Positions 1-25,284 of a stretch of DNA of 64,000 nt are shown here, piece after piece. Position numbers and translations under genes: made by a program. The notes below the pieces were generated by a model. The model worked only from the letters and a program-made list of their open reading frames with translations, did no database searches and was not told the origin of the DNA. Source of the DNA: Amoebidium appalachense. Lineage: Eukaryota > Ichthyosporea. Location: the NCBI GenBank assembly GCA_963693365.1, contig CAVNZM010000001.1, positions 18,228,001 through 18,292,000 of the forward strand. The letters are read 5' to 3'. Position 1 is the stretch's first letter, and each line of letters starts with the position of its first letter.

Positions 1-91
<91 letters not shown>
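1..91. repeat. (AC)n microsatellite at the left edge
   Basis: An uninterrupted AC dinucleotide run begins at the first base, so its true length is unknown. It continues as interrupted CA-rich sequence to about 235. Confidence 0.97.
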
Positions 92-92
<1 letters not shown>

Positions 93-922
93 CATGTGCC
101 ACACCCACGCACGCACACACGCACACACGCACACACCCACCCACACCCACACACACACACACACACAAACACACACATGCACAGACACGCACACCCGCGC
201 GCACACCAACAGTGTCACACGTGCACACACACGCGCATGCAGCTCGATGTCTGACATACATTTGGATGCCTTTATATGTGTGCCCCGCCACATTGTCGCT
301 TTATGGTCGATCGATGCACCCTTTTCATATCGGTTGCCCTTGTGCCAGGAGGGTTGGGGGGTGGGGGGTGGGGGGGGGGGGGAAGGACCACGTTGCCAGG
401 TCCTCATATTTACTGATCATTATCATTACTACTCCTCCCCCCCCCCCCCCCCCCCCTTACCCCCCCTCCTCCCCCCCTCCTCCCCCCTCCCCCCCTCGAC
501 CTTTCTTGGCCTCCCTCCCCCCCCCCCCCCCTCCCCCCGGGCGCCCCCCATGTACATGCTCGCACATCCACAACATTACGTATACACACGAGCGTCAAAC
601 ATATGTCATATGTATATACAATTCAAGCATAAAGGGGCATGCCGAATTTAAGATAAAGTGGATTTCTGCTGCTAGAATCGTAATTCTGCATCCCCTAGTT
701 CCACAGCGAGCACAATCTTAAATTGACCCCCCTCCTCCCCCCCCCCCCCTCCCCCCCCCCCCCCCCCCCCCCTCCTCCTCCTCCTTTGGCAGCCTGCACT
801 CCTGCTCCCTATGTTATTTGTGCCGCAGCCTCTCAGTCTGTACAGAAAATGCTGGAGCGTTGTTGGCGTGCAGAGCCTGTGTGTACGTGTGAATTCTGTG
901 TACGTGTGCTGCCAGCATGATG

Positions 923-1424
923 TGTGTCAGATGCATGAGTGTGTGTGTGCCGGTATGTTTGTATGTGTGTACACCTGTATCGTTGGCCTTGTGTGTGGTG
1001 TGTGCGTGTCAGGTGTGGTGTGTCTATATCTGTGTGTGTGTGTATGGCGCGGTTGTGTGTGCGTGTGTGCACGTGCGTATGTGTGTGTGCGCGTACGTGC
1101 GTGTGTGTGCGCGTGCGCCAGTGTCTGTCTGTGTGTGTGTGTGCGTGTGCGTGTGTGTGGGTGCGTGTGGGTGTGTCTGTGTGTGTGTGTGTGTGTGTGT
1201 CTGTGTCTGTGTGTGTGTGTGTGTGTGCGCGCGCGCGTGTGTGTGTGTGTGTGTCACGGGGCGTGTGTGTGTGTGTGTGTGTGTGTCACGGTGTGTGTGT
1301 GTGTATGTATGTATGTGTGTGTGTGTCTGTGTGTGTGCGTGTGCCACTGTGTGGGCACGGTGTATAGCTTATGTGGTCAGTGTGTGTGTGTGTGTCACGG
1401 TGTACGGCTTGTGTGATTGTGTGT
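923..1424. repeat. Interrupted (GT)n array
   Basis: About 500 bases of GT dinucleotides are broken by CG, CA and TC steps, typical of an old, diverged microsatellite. Confidence 0.9.
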
Positions 1425-1912
1425 GCGTGTTTTCTTTTTTTTTCTTTTCTTTTTCTTTTTCTTCTTTTTTTTTGAGGGGGGGGGGGGGGGAGGGGGGGGG
1501 ATCCGGGAAGGTGTGCACGCCCGTGTTTAGTAGTGCGTGCCAGTCCAAAGAAGAGATTGACACAAGCCAGTTAGAAAAAGAGGCGAACAACAAATACTTG
1601 GTCTGTCTGAGGAAATCAAAAAACCAAACCAAAACAACAGCGAAAAAGCAAAATTAAACCAAATGTAAAAGGCATATCTTTTCCAAACAACCAACAAACG
1701 GCAAGTGTAAGTCACTGAACACTCATTGTGTGCTACCAGTGTTGCTAAAAGACGACTTTTGGGGGGTTGCACATACTGCATGCTGCCATGTGGCCGCGCA
1801 CTCTGGCACGTGTATATCTCGCAAAGCAAAAAAACAACTTGCAGTACCGTAAGGCTTACTCATTATTCCCTCCTCCTCCATCCCCCCCCTCCCCCTCCCC
1901 CCCCCTCCCCCC

Positions 1913-1943
<31 letters not shown>

Positions 1944-2181
1944 AAAACCTTCCCGTCCCTCCTTTAGTCCTGGGGCCTTTTTCTGGGGTGTTGTGGGAGG
2001 TGCGCGTTACAGTGTGTCTCTACCTCTCTCTGTGTGTGTGTGTTTGGGAGGGTGGGGAGGGCGGCATGTATTTTTGTCAGCACAGATGACATGTGCCGGC
2101 CGGTCGACGGCTCGGTGCCACGTTGGGAATATAAATGGTGTGGGTACGGTATGTGCCTGTGGGTGTGTGTTTGTGTGTGAC

Positions 2182-2182
<1 letters not shown>

Positions 2183-2275
<93 letters not shown>

Positions 2276-2300
2276 TGTGTGTGTGTGTGTGCGTGTCTAC

Positions 2301-2393
<93 letters not shown>

Positions 2394-2397
2394 TGTC
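2183..2397. repeat. (GT)n microsatellite
   Basis: A nearly pure GT array of about 215 bases, with a short interruption around 2268-2305. Confidence 0.96.
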
Positions 2398-2994
2398 ACA
2401 CCTGTGTGCGTGTGTATGTGTGTGTGGGGGGGAGGTTGTATCACGATGTGTGTCCATACTTGCACGTGCGTCCGCGCACTCGCGTGGATCCGTTTATGTG
2501 CTCGGTTTGCGCAAAAAGGCCACCAAAAGACAGTATTCATCAGTGAAGTCGGAAACAACGCCACGAAAAGGCCGCACGGGTGAGGACTCGAGGGCTTGCA
2601 GCTGAGAATGGGGCTTTGAGATCAAAATCATACTTCTATTTCCCTACATGCTAAGCAGAAAATTGTGCGAAGCACTTGTAGGCTCCGGACATGTGCCCCT
2701 TTTCCATAAAAGGAACAACATCTTGATGGTACATGTATCGTGCCCACTGCAAGCATAATGTACGGCCGAGTTCATAAAGAAAAATTGCGGCAGTGTTGGC
2801 GATCAGGCTGGTCATTTAACATGATAACAGTGCACACCCAATGCATGCATGTAAAATTGGTCAACTGAAACCGACAAAAATAAGTACAATGTTAGCATGA
2901 GCCTTGCGTGATTGGTGGACAGGGGGCTGAACGCTGGGGAGAAGGGTGGCATGGGGAGCTCGAGGGAGAGAAAAGTGGCGGGGCCATGGCTAGT

Positions 2995-3331
<337 letters not shown>

Positions 3332-4304
3332 GGCATACATATGTAAGGAGCACCACATTCAATAAATGTTTTCTCGAGTAGTGTGCACGTGGCACGTGAA
3401 TTGGCCGTGCCACCGTGAAAGTGAGAGGTGTACCGGCCGTTCAAGTGTTCCAGATCCGTGTATTCAGATCCACCAATAGTAAATGTCCAGAAGATAGATG
3501 GACGTGAATAAGTGGCGGATCTTGTGCGCATGGAGCCAGTAAGTCTTAAGACATGTGTGTGCAGTCCAAATGAGGTGGCTATCGACACCACCTGGATTTG
3601 TTTTTATTACCAATGATTTTTGAGCGCCAATGTAAAAGTATTAGCCAAAATTTCGATATTATATGCTTGTAGTACATGATTTCGATACTTTAACTGTCAC
3701 CTAATCTTTCAACTGCCATGTGTACAATTTGGATTATCATTCCAGAGTGAGGTATTTGCCGCGCTCTGTGGTATTTTACCTGGGAATTCCGGGCTGCCTC
3801 TCGACTCACGAGTCATGCAGCCAGTACAGCTCGTACACTACACTGAATTCAGCAGAACAGAAAAAAATAATCTTGAACTTAAGTAAATACGTTTATAAAA
3901 CTATATTAGTGAAATATTTAGCTAAATACTCGCATTTTCTCGAGTCAGACTGGGTATACACCAAATATCTGAGCATCCAATGTGAAGGTGTGCTGTGATT
4001 GGTCACCATTAAGACTGATGCAGCAAATCAGATTACCGCGTTTTGGAGCGCAGTAAAGAGAGCTTCCGGTGGCAGTAAGCCACTCAGTGGCGATTACAAG
4101 CAAACTATGTTTGAAAGTACTCAGATTTTTTCTAATTAAATAAAATTTGAGCTCAATATAGTATTCCTCTGTGAGAACCTGTCTTGATTATCTTTATGTC
4201 CCTGCTTCTATCAGACATGTACTCTTGCTGCCCACATTTTGACTCAGCTACTCTTGAATTTTACCCCTTTCTGACTATCGCGGCTCCCGCCTGGGTGTGT
4301 GGCA

Positions 4305-4312
4305 TATAAAAA
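4305..4312 (+). promoter_or_regulatory. Putative TATA box of the F-box/ankyrin gene
   Basis: TATAAAAA lies 148 bases upstream of the ATG at 4460 in unique sequence. A start about 30 bases downstream would leave a 5' leader of roughly 120 bases. The position fits a core promoter, but there is no transcript evidence. Confidence 0.45.
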
Positions 4313-4459
4313 GCGAATAGTTCTTTGATGTTCCCGTAGAGCTTTGTTGGTCTGTGTGTCTTTTTCCTTCCTCAATCAGAAGGAGGCTTCTGTGTAACTC
4401 TTTCCGAAAAGTTTGGTGTAGTCTGCTATTACCTTGTAGAATAAGACTAGAATATAAAA

Positions 4460-5515
4460 ATGTCTGAACTTCTAGATCTCCCAAATGAAACCCTTGAAGT
4501 GATTTTGCGTTATTTGCCCTTCAACGACTGGTTCAATGTTATGCTTGCAAACAGACGTCTTCACGACCTCGTAAGCAGACGTGGTCCCTTCCTTGCGCTT
4601 CATCAGTCACAGTTCAAGCGTTTGGTCTCTTTTGTTCGCACAGAAAACGCAACACAACTTGAAAGAGTATCAGTTGCGTACGGTGAGCTGCCTCTGCGCA
4701 AGGGGAGGTCCATACCGCGCTCCCTTGTCGAACCCATAGTGATGCAATTGAAACATACAGAACCTCAAGCCGCATTTGTATTTGCCAACGTTCTGGGGCG
4801 GGCAAACCTCGTCAAAACCCTGCTCAAGTGCCCCGGAGTAGACCCTTTGCAGTGGTCTGATGGCATCCCCATCACTTGGGCCGCGTGGTGTGGGTATGAG
4901 GATGTTATCGAGGTTCTTTTGGATGACAACAGAATATGTAAAGCTCAGAGCGGGCGGTGGTTCGAGCAGGCAGTAGTGTGGGCCTGTGTGCGCAACCACG
5001 AGCAGATATTCGACACTCTTCTCAATCATTCAAATGCGCGCGATTTCTACGCGGCAGGGATAAGAGCCACCGGTTCCAACTATGCCCTCACCACTGCGGC
5101 ACAGTATGGTCGCAAGAACATCGTCCGGAGACTGTTGCAGCACGAAAGCACCGACCCGTCAGTACGAGACAACGAGCCTCTAATCGGTGCGGCCAGGAAT
5201 GGTCATGCAGATGTCGTTCGTTTACTTTTGAAAACACGAGCTGTTGACCCGACAGACCGTGACAACGAGGCGTTGATACAGGCAGCCGACCAGGGCCATA
5301 TGATGGTTGTGCACATGTTGTTGGATGATGGGAGGGTGTCTGCATGGGCACGTGAAGGGGAGGCGGTGCGGCGGGCAGCAAAGCGAGGACATAACCTCGT
5401 TGTGGACCTGCTGCTGAGACACACACAGAGCCAGTTGGGTGGTATGACAAGGGCAATACCTGTGCGCGAAACGTCGTCGGCAGGGGTGATGCTGGCCGGC
5501 TGTGGTGGTGCTTAG
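4460..5515 (+). CDS. F-box protein with ankyrin repeats (351 aa, single exon)
   Basis: This is probably a substrate adaptor for an SCF-type ubiquitin ligase, with the F-box binding Skp1 and the ankyrin repeats binding the target. The F-box is at residues about 5-45 and starts LDLPNETLEVILRYLP. Ankyrin-type units fill about 100-330; the clearest ends in DVVRLLLKTRAVDPT, with the family's GHxxVVxxLL pattern also around HADVV, HMMVV and HNLVV. The frame is uninterrupted and uses the first ATG, 148 bases after a TATA-like box; the stop is at 5513-5515 and a possible AATAAA is at 5932-5937. The fusion is known from early-branching fungi, amoebae and large DNA viruses of protists, so this intronless gene among intron-rich ones could be acquired or retroposed. 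The ligase role is inferred from the F-box alone. Confidence 0.88.
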   Translation: MSELLDLPNETLEVILRYLPFNDWFNVMLANRRLHDLVSRRGPFLALHQSQFKRLVSFVRTENATQLERVSVAYGELPLRKGRSIPRSLVEPIVMQLKHTEPQAAFVFANVLGRANLVKTLLKCPGVDPLQWSDGIPITWAAWCGYEDVIEVLLDDNRICKAQSGRWFEQAVVWACVRNHEQIFDTLLNHSNARDFYAAGIRATGSNYALTTAAQYGRKNIVRRLLQHESTDPSVRDNEPLIGAARNGHADVVRLLLKTRAVDPTDRDNEALIQAADQGHMMVVHMLLDDGRVSAWAREGEAVRRAAKRGHNLVVDLLLRHTQSQLGGMTRAIPVRETSSAGVMLAGCGGA

Positions 5516-6011
5516 ACCTGTATGTTGTTCAATTAATTAATTGTCGCGATGAAATTCATAAGAATTAATTTGTTTTTGTACTATTTTCGTACTCTGCATA
5601 TGATTCAAGGGGCATGTTGTACTCCGAATTGCTGTTAAGTTGGGGGCTGTGCATAGAGTTACGACGTGGGTGAAGATGTTGCCTGTAGCAAATAGAAGTG
5701 GTGTTTTTTAAACCTTGTCGGTAAAGTGCTGTGTTTCTGTATTTTTTACCCAAGAGAATATCGAGTTTGAATAGTTTACGCGAAATTGCACGCTATTCAC
5801 GAATGGTGGGGCATGGGTATGACGATGGTGATGTTGGTGGAGACACAGTGTCCGTATTTTTTAGCCAAAATCGGTGCACGCAGTTTGCCAATGGAAAATC
5901 CCGTGATGGCAGGAAGAATTTTTGAGTGCTGAATAAAGGTGTTCAACTAAAAAAAAATTCTTTTATCCACCCCTTACTTCTCTCAAACGACCACTCCTGG
6001 CCCTTATCCCA

Positions 6012-6357
6012 GGGCAATGTGTGGAGGTTTCTGATATTGACGTCGGCACAGTCAAACGATTCAATCACACCGGCCACGCGCTGTGGTTGCAACGGCAGCA
6101 TATCCGGGCCTTTTACTCTATTGTATCCGTGCTGGCAGACAACTGTGTTGCAATTTCAGGCAGATAAGTCTGAAGCACACATTTTATTTTTTCCAATTCA
6201 TTTTCAGGTTGTGCACAGGCCAGCGCAAACCGTTGAACCTTGGCCCATACAATCACCGTCAGAGGTCAAGGAAGGCTCTTGTAGACATGCACTATCGTAT
6301 ATGTGGGCTCACAGAGTGCCTGTTCTTTGAGCTTGCTCAATTGCAACTGCAGAAGTA
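6012..6357 (+). other. Possible exon remnants of an unidentified gene
   Basis: After a plausible acceptor (AG at 6011-6012) one frame stays open for about 50 codons with mixed composition, including DIDVGTVKRFNHTGHALWLQ, and then meets TAA near 6163. After a second acceptor near 6208 another frame is open for about 50 codons to a TAG near 6357. I found no donor that joins the two in phase and recognise no family. They may be a decayed gene, a transposase fragment or chance. Confidence 0.25.
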
Positions 6358-6999
6358 GCAATGCGTGATTCGAAACGTTTGAACAACGAGTCTCCTCCTG
6401 AAACAAATTGAGAATACACACTTTCCTTACGAAAGGGGAACGGGAAGGAAAAAAATAACTGCCATTCATTCATACACACAGAAGCCCCACAGCAGTCACC
6501 AGTATCCCACTAAGTCTTCTGCGCCTCCTACCGGGCCTTAGTCTGCGCCCCTTGTTGCTCAGTCAGCCTTTATTGCTGCAGCCTGCAGTCTTCGGTGATG
6601 TTGTTCCTGTGTGGCACAACATCAGTTTGTCTCACATCGTTGAACTTCGTGACCATGGGCATGCACAATTCGTGTGACATCTTGGTGAGTGCTCTGGGCC
6701 CCCGGCACGTGATGCAGAGATGCATAGAGTTCAAAACTTCGCGACACAAACATGTATAGGGAGAGACCCATTGAGGGGGGGGGGGAGGGGGGGGAGGGGG
6801 GGGGGGAGGAGGGCTCGCAGTCCTGACTAAGGTGCACAAGCTCGGATGCCGCTTTTGGGTGGCACGCAAAAACGGATCACAAAAAAACGGTCAGAAGATC
6901 GAACAGTTGCATTAAGGAGGATTATTCAGGAGCGGGCTGGCGTGTATGGGTGTATGTACATATGTGTGTTTGTGGGGGGTGGTGGGGGGGGATGGCGGG

Positions 7000-7081
7000 G
7001 AAAGAGAGAGAGGAGAGAAAGAGAGAGGGGGGGAAGGAGAGAGAGCGAGCGAGAGAGAGAGAGATAGAGGGGGGGGGAGGG

Positions 7082-7172
<91 letters not shown>

Positions 7173-7190
7173 AGGGAGAGAGAGAGGGGG
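7000..7190. repeat. (GA)n purine array
   Basis: AG dinucleotides mixed with short G runs on the + strand; the purest part is about 7090-7167. Confidence 0.95.
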
Positions 7191-7938
7191 GGGAGAGTGA
7201 GATAGAGGGAGAGAAAGATAGATAGATAGAGAAGAGAATTCGAAGAGAGGGAGAGAGACAGAGTCTGAGAGGACAGAGAGGTGGGGGGAGGGGGGGGGGA
7301 CGGGACGTACGTAGGGAGGGAAAAGGTTAGTGGTGGTTGTGAGGTTAAGCCACGAAGATATGAGACAGGAAATAGGCTGTAAAATTGAAGGTTCATCGGA
7401 GAGGATAACAAAAAAAACGTCCACAAGGGGCAAGAACAGTTGCGAGAGGGTGTAGCAAAGGCAAATTATTTGCAGGAGCATGCACGGGGAACAACTGAAG
7501 CTTTTTGGAGAAACTAGGGTACCTTTGCCTCGTTGATGTTTCTTGCCACACTGGCACACAGGGATATGCATACAAGCATACCAACTACCGCAAATATGTC
7601 CAGAAAAGTGGCTTCCTTGACCTGTTGTATAAAAGTACTCAATGGGTTCATTTTGGTGGTGTGCACGCCTTAGGCTGTAGATTCAGACAAAGGCATCAGA
7701 CAAAGCAACAAATTCGTATATAGCAGCGTTTTCGGAGTTGAATAAATGGAGACATTATATATCTCAACATCACTGGGTATAACCAACCATCTGAGCCTAG
7801 GTTGGATCTAGATCTTAGCTTCCCCTGACCTTTCCCGGCCTACCGAAATAAACAGCACCATGCATTACATGTAGCTCGTGCAACGGTGATGCTCTCTCTT
7901 GAGTTGTCCACCTTCGCTGTATGCTGCCCATTTAGTAT

Positions 7939-7993
7939 AGCAACTGTGAATAGCAAAATAGCAACTGTGAATAGCGAAAAAGCAACTGTGAAC
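7939..7993. repeat. 21-base tandem repeat, about 2.6 copies
   Basis: Units begin at 7939, 7960 and 7981, each starting AGCAACTGTGAA. The third copy is partial. Confidence 0.85.
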
Positions 7994-8490
7994 GCTCATC
8001 TGTAGGCGTGTACACCAGAAGTTCAAAAGGCTCTGAGGCCGCCCGTGCACTGGCTCAGCTGAAGTCTATGGGTGTGTGCTATAGGAAAGCTCACAAGATT
8101 TTCAGAAGTAGAGGAGGGCTTATAAAGAATATCCTGACTGTAAAATGGGGATTTGAAAAGCGAAAATTTAACTGTGTTAGAACCGCACATACCCCACGCA
8201 TTACCCAACATTTGCACGTGTTCGTGTTTTCTGTAAAGGTTGTGTTCAGACTTAGCCCGAAACTCGCTTTTGGTTTCTTTGCCTTTTGTTTTCTGAAGTT
8301 TCAGCTGAAAAAGACTATACATGCAGCTTTGCACCAACAACACACCCACTCAGTTCGATTGAAAGTCAGCACATCTCATTCGGCTAATGATTGTAGCAGG
8401 AGAAATCAACCTGGCAGAGCGTTGGACATTTCCTATTTATAAAACCTACCAAGTAATCACTCACATCACTAGCTTCTTTTATCAGTCAAG

Positions 8491-20380
<11,890 letters not shown>

Positions 20381-20522
20381 ATGATGACAAATGTGACTGT
20401 AATAGAGCATCGGCAGGGGAAAAGTTGGGGGGGGGAGGGGGGGGGGTCTATCATACTTTGAATTGGCAACACGTAAAACAGGAACGGACTTCCGTACGCA
20501 CACACACACAAATACCGCGCGT

Positions 20523-20568
<46 letters not shown>

Positions 20569-20571
<3 letters not shown>

Positions 20572-21218
20572 GGGGGGAATGCTTTGCACACAGGAAACCT
20601 AAGCTTTAGGTCTGGAAACTAACAATCTCGCACAGACTCTCAATTAAAATGAGGATAGAGGGTTGTTGGCATAATTAGACATGCACATAACATTATTGTG
20701 CCTTAGTGGCTAGGGATATTCGCGAATGTGTCAACTTTGGCGTTAGAAGATGTGAGCTACTGGCTGCCCCGGTGGGCACAAAATTTAATAAAGAAGCATA
20801 AGGAACGAGTTCTGATGTAAATAAGTCATGAAGACTGCGAGGGTACCGCAGCCGTGGATTCGTGCGGCAGCACCGACGACTGCACACACACACACACACA
20901 CACAAAGGGGGGAATGCTGTGCACACAGGAAGCCTAAGCTTTAGATCTGGAAACTAACAATCTCGCACAGACTCTCAACTAAAATGAGGATAGAGGGTTG
21001 TTGGCATAATTAAACATGCACATAACATTATTGTGCCTTAGTGGCTAGGGATATTCGCGAATGTGTCAACATTGGCGTTAGAAGATGTGAGCTACTGGCT
21101 GCCCCGATGGGCACAAAATTTAATAAAGAAGCATAAGGAACGAGTTCTGATGTAAAGAAGTCATGAAGACTGCGAGGGTACCGTGGCCGTGCATTCGTGC
21201 GGCAGTACCGAGACTGCA
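20569..21218. repeat. Tandem duplication, period 337 bases
   Basis: Copies start at about 20569 and 20906, each after a CA array, and differ at only a few bases. Each holds an internal CTTAGTGGCTAGGG that vaguely resembles a pol III A box, but I found no convincing B box. Confidence 0.9.
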
Positions 21219-21311
21219 GGTGCGCACTCTATGATGTTGTCACATGGGTACACTGGGCCATATGCATACGACCTGAAGTAATATTAATAGGACATGCACT
21301 GCGCATAATAG

Positions 21312-21355
<44 letters not shown>

Positions 21356-21502
21356 TCTCCGCTCTCTCTCTCTCTCCTAGGCCCTTTTACCGGCCGGGCA
21401 TATGTCACGCTCAGGTAGGCACATGTTCCAGTTTGAGCTAACACGTACTGACGTGTTGCCGCACGTGCGACGTTATACATCTACTTGAGGCGGCTTTTGC
21501 AA

Positions 21503-21534
<32 letters not shown>

Positions 21535-22749
21535 GGGGGGAGACACCTCCTCAGTAGGTGGTAGCAGTTGAGTGTGTTTGATCACATATGCATGAGAAAT
21601 TCGTTAGGTAACCTTCAAGCCGTATGTACAAGTGTACATGCAGCGCGGAAATGCGCAATCGATTGTGCTACATAGCATGCACGCGGATTTGGATCCAGTT
21701 TGATGGTGTCGACGTCCCCGTCGGGTCCGACGCTGCGGGTGTTACGTAATAGTGCACGTGGCTTGAGTATTAGTGTGCACCCTGTGCGTGTGGCACATTC
21801 CATGGTGTGCCGGTTTGCGCAAACCGTCCATTGAAGGTGGGAGTCTAGGGGGAGTCGGACGGTGTGGTTTCGCGGGCCGTCCAAGTTCCGAATCGGGTTT
21901 CAACTCGCACCTGCCACTGTCACGGACCACTGATACGCCACGACGTTTTATTCATGACTGTCCACTATCCACTTCGTTTCGCCCTAAGCAGAAAAATTAA
22001 CATATTTTGTTGTTTCCGCTCTTCTACAATGAAGCATTCATGCCAAGTACCTTCATCTTACGATAACTTTCATTTTGCCAAAGTTTGTATTCTCGACCCG
22101 ACCCGGAAATCTTGCCTATCTCACCCAATCAGCCGGTGTGTTATGCTGGAGGGGGTGCAAAAGATTCCAACCAACTGTCAGGCACCTACGGAGTCGTGCG
22201 CGCAGCTTTTGCGCGCCAACTTTCACTTTTCACAGCTTTCAAGCTTTGTTAACTGCATACCGGTTAAGAACTGTGGAGGCGCCGGCACACACCGGTGCGA
22301 AGATCTTAGCGAACGAGACGTAGGAAAGCGAAAAGCGCGTTCGCCGAGTTGCCGGAGTTATATTCTGAGTGCATGAACGAGTTAAGGTGGCGTTTTTCTG
22401 CAAGGTATTTCCCCCGCCCTCGTTTTTTGCCCCATGATGCTCGGTTAGTTCTGAAGGGAGGGAGGGAGCCCGTGTCACGCGTGTCTTCAATGCGTAAGGG
22501 TTGGCACAGTAGTCGGATCTCTGTTGGTAAACGAAAGACCTTAGAGCACGTTGAGGTTTTTTGATGGCTAGCCCTGGACAAACTACGCGAGTTGATGCAG
22601 CACGTGTATTTGTGTTTAGGATTTTGGCTTCCAATCATGGGTTGTGGTCTGCTGCCCTTTTATATTCAATGGAGATGGTTATTGATTTTATTCTTCTAAG
22701 TTCTACCTCAACACGTTTATTTGGGTCAACGTTGTGTCTTTTCTTTGTT

Positions 22750-22794
<45 letters not shown>

Positions 22795-23422
22795 GGGGTT
22801 TTAGCAGGTTTGACGAGCTGGGTGGTTTTCCTTAGCATTGCTTTGCTTCATTTGTTTGACACAGAAAATCCTGAAGCACAGCTGAGGTGCAATTATGGAG
22901 TGTGAAACGGGCCTTGCTTTGACTGCTTCAGCCTGCCTCTCTCTCTCTTCTATGGTAGTCACACACCATCAGAATTTCTTCTACCTTGTAAACCGACTTG
23001 CATTGCCCGTGCGGATGCTCTGGCTTGCACGCGAGGTAGAGGCAGGCATAAACAGACACACGGAAACCCGGAGGCACATAAACACGCACACACATACACA
23101 CACGCACACATGCACCCATGTGCGCATGCGTCCATACTCACTCACTCACTCAGTCACTCACTCACTCACTCTCCACTAAGTCACATGCATGCGTACCCCT
23201 TGGAACACCTGCCTTGCACACGCATCCCATTGTATGCGTGCATAAAAATGAACTTTGCATGCTGCATTTCCATAAGCTATACCTGAGTGCCATCCAGACA
23301 CATACACGCATATGGCTGCTGATAATTTTTGGCTGCACATTCACGTGCACACGTTAATACACACGTCACAGGCAGGTGCACTTGATTCAGACGCACTTTT
23401 CTCACACCATTCGTGGGTGTGC

Positions 23423-23672
23423 AGACTCTCAGCCTCTATACACTATACACACACACATAGACACCCTTGCATACACAGCATTACTTGTTCTATTTCTGTT
23501 GTATCCCACAGCTACCTCACCTGATGTTCCATTTTTCCGCGTCTCTCTGGTTCTTTTGGTACTCTATTCTTTTCTTACCTTATGGTTGCTGTTACCTTTG
23601 TGTAGTCCACCTAGCTTCTATTGGGCTCCGACCTTTCCCCTTCCAGTCGTTCCACGCCTCATCCTCCCCTCC

Positions 23673-23703
<31 letters not shown>

Positions 23704-24400
23704 AACACACATGCACACCCTTCCCTCCCTTTCTTGTCTGCCTTCTCCCTCTCCTTATACAAACCGACCCACCTGCGGTATTCTTGGTCTCTGCCACTCA
23801 CAACCCATTCCCTCTTCTTTTCCTTGATATCCCTTCTTTCCAGTCCTTGCGTCAGTATGTTAGCGTCTTATATGCTGACATGCAAGCACTCCCTCCCTCA
23901 ACCCCCCCCCCAGACTCTCAGCCTCTATACACTATACACACACATAGACACCCTTGCATACACAGCATTACTTGTTCTATTTCTGTTGTATCCCACAGCT
24001 ACCTCACCTGATGTTCCATTTTTCCGCATCTCTCTGGTTCTTTTGGTACTCTATTCTTTTCTTACCTTATGGTTGCTGTTACATTTGTGTAGTCTACCTA
24101 GCTTCTATTGGGCTCCGACCTTTCCCCTTCCAGTCGTTCCACGCCTCATCCTCCCCTCCCCGCCCCCTCCACCATCCCCCCCCCCCCCCCCCCCCTCAAC
24201 ACACATGCACACCCTTCCCTCCCTTTCTTGTCTGCCTTCTCTCTTATACAAACCGACCCACCTGCGGTATTCTTGGTCTCTGCCACTCACAACCCATCTC
24301 CTCTTCTTTTCCTTGATATCCCTTCTTTCCAGTCCTTGCGTCAGTATGTTAGCGTCTTATATGCTGACATGCAAGCACTCCCTCCCCTCAACCCCCCCCC
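23423..24400. repeat. Tandem duplication, period 489 bases
   Basis: Copies begin at 23423 and 23912 with AGACTCTCAGCCTC and run for about 489 bases, ending in C-runs. Differences are mainly in C-run and CA lengths plus scattered substitutions. No coding content recognised. Confidence 0.92.
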
Positions 24401-25100
24401 CCCCCCCCCCCCCCTTCCCCCCTCCCCCCACACCCGGTGCTGCCCCGTCAGCCTAGGCCTCCTCTTTTGCCATAAATATTTGGTTTCCTTCCTTTTTTGT
24501 GTGCTTGTCGCCCTTGTATGTTTTGTCCTTTAGGATATGTCGTCTCCCCGCCTGTACTGCTTGGTTGGTTCCTTCTTCGTCACTAGAGCTCCTCTTTTTC
24601 CCATGTCTCTCTCTCTCTCTCTCTCCTCCCTCCCCCCCCCCCCCCCTTCCCCCCCCCCCGGCTCCCCCCTCCCCCCTCTCCCTTCCCCCTCTTGGGGTCT
24701 GTCGGCCTGTAAGGCATGCTCCTCCTGGTTACATCCAACTTGCATGGCTTTGTCCTTACCCACTCCGTGTCTATTCTAGGCACACGATAGGTGCTGGTGG
24801 TTGTTTATCTTCAGGTACACGTAAATACCCATCCTCCGTTGCACCTTTCCCCATTTTTCCTCTCTCTCTGTGTGTGTGTGTGAGCTCACCTGTGCTATGC
24901 TCAACTAACCATCTCTTTCCTCATAGCTTGGCCCCTGCATCATATCCAAGGTTCTTGCATACTCTTCTCATCGTGATTCCGCCCCTCATCAACACACGCA
25001 CGCGCACGCGTGCGCGCGCGCGCGCACACACACACACACACAGCACACAGCACACAGCACATATATACACATCCTATTTTACAGTAGTCTAAGTCCTTTC

Positions 25101-25154
<54 letters not shown>

Positions 25155-25250
25155 GTTTTGCACAATGCATTAATGCTTACTGTATGCATCCGTCAACATG
25201 CACATATTTTTGTATATTCCCCCACTAGCAAGACACGAACATCATTGGTT

Positions 25251-25284
<34 letters not shown>

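Larger units (their letters stand above)
5516..8490. other. Intergenic region between the F-box gene and TRM61
   Basis: Mostly unique sequence with an AATAAA at 5932-5937, candidate exon-like segments at about 6012-6357, a G-rich run at 6775-6810, a (GA)n array at 7000-7190 and a 21-base repeat at 7939-7993. Nothing else here could be assigned. Confidence 0.6.

Noticed and set aside
3360-3591. Minus-strand frame with mixed composition
   Set aside because: No family motif, no clear splice sites, and it continues into a CA array.
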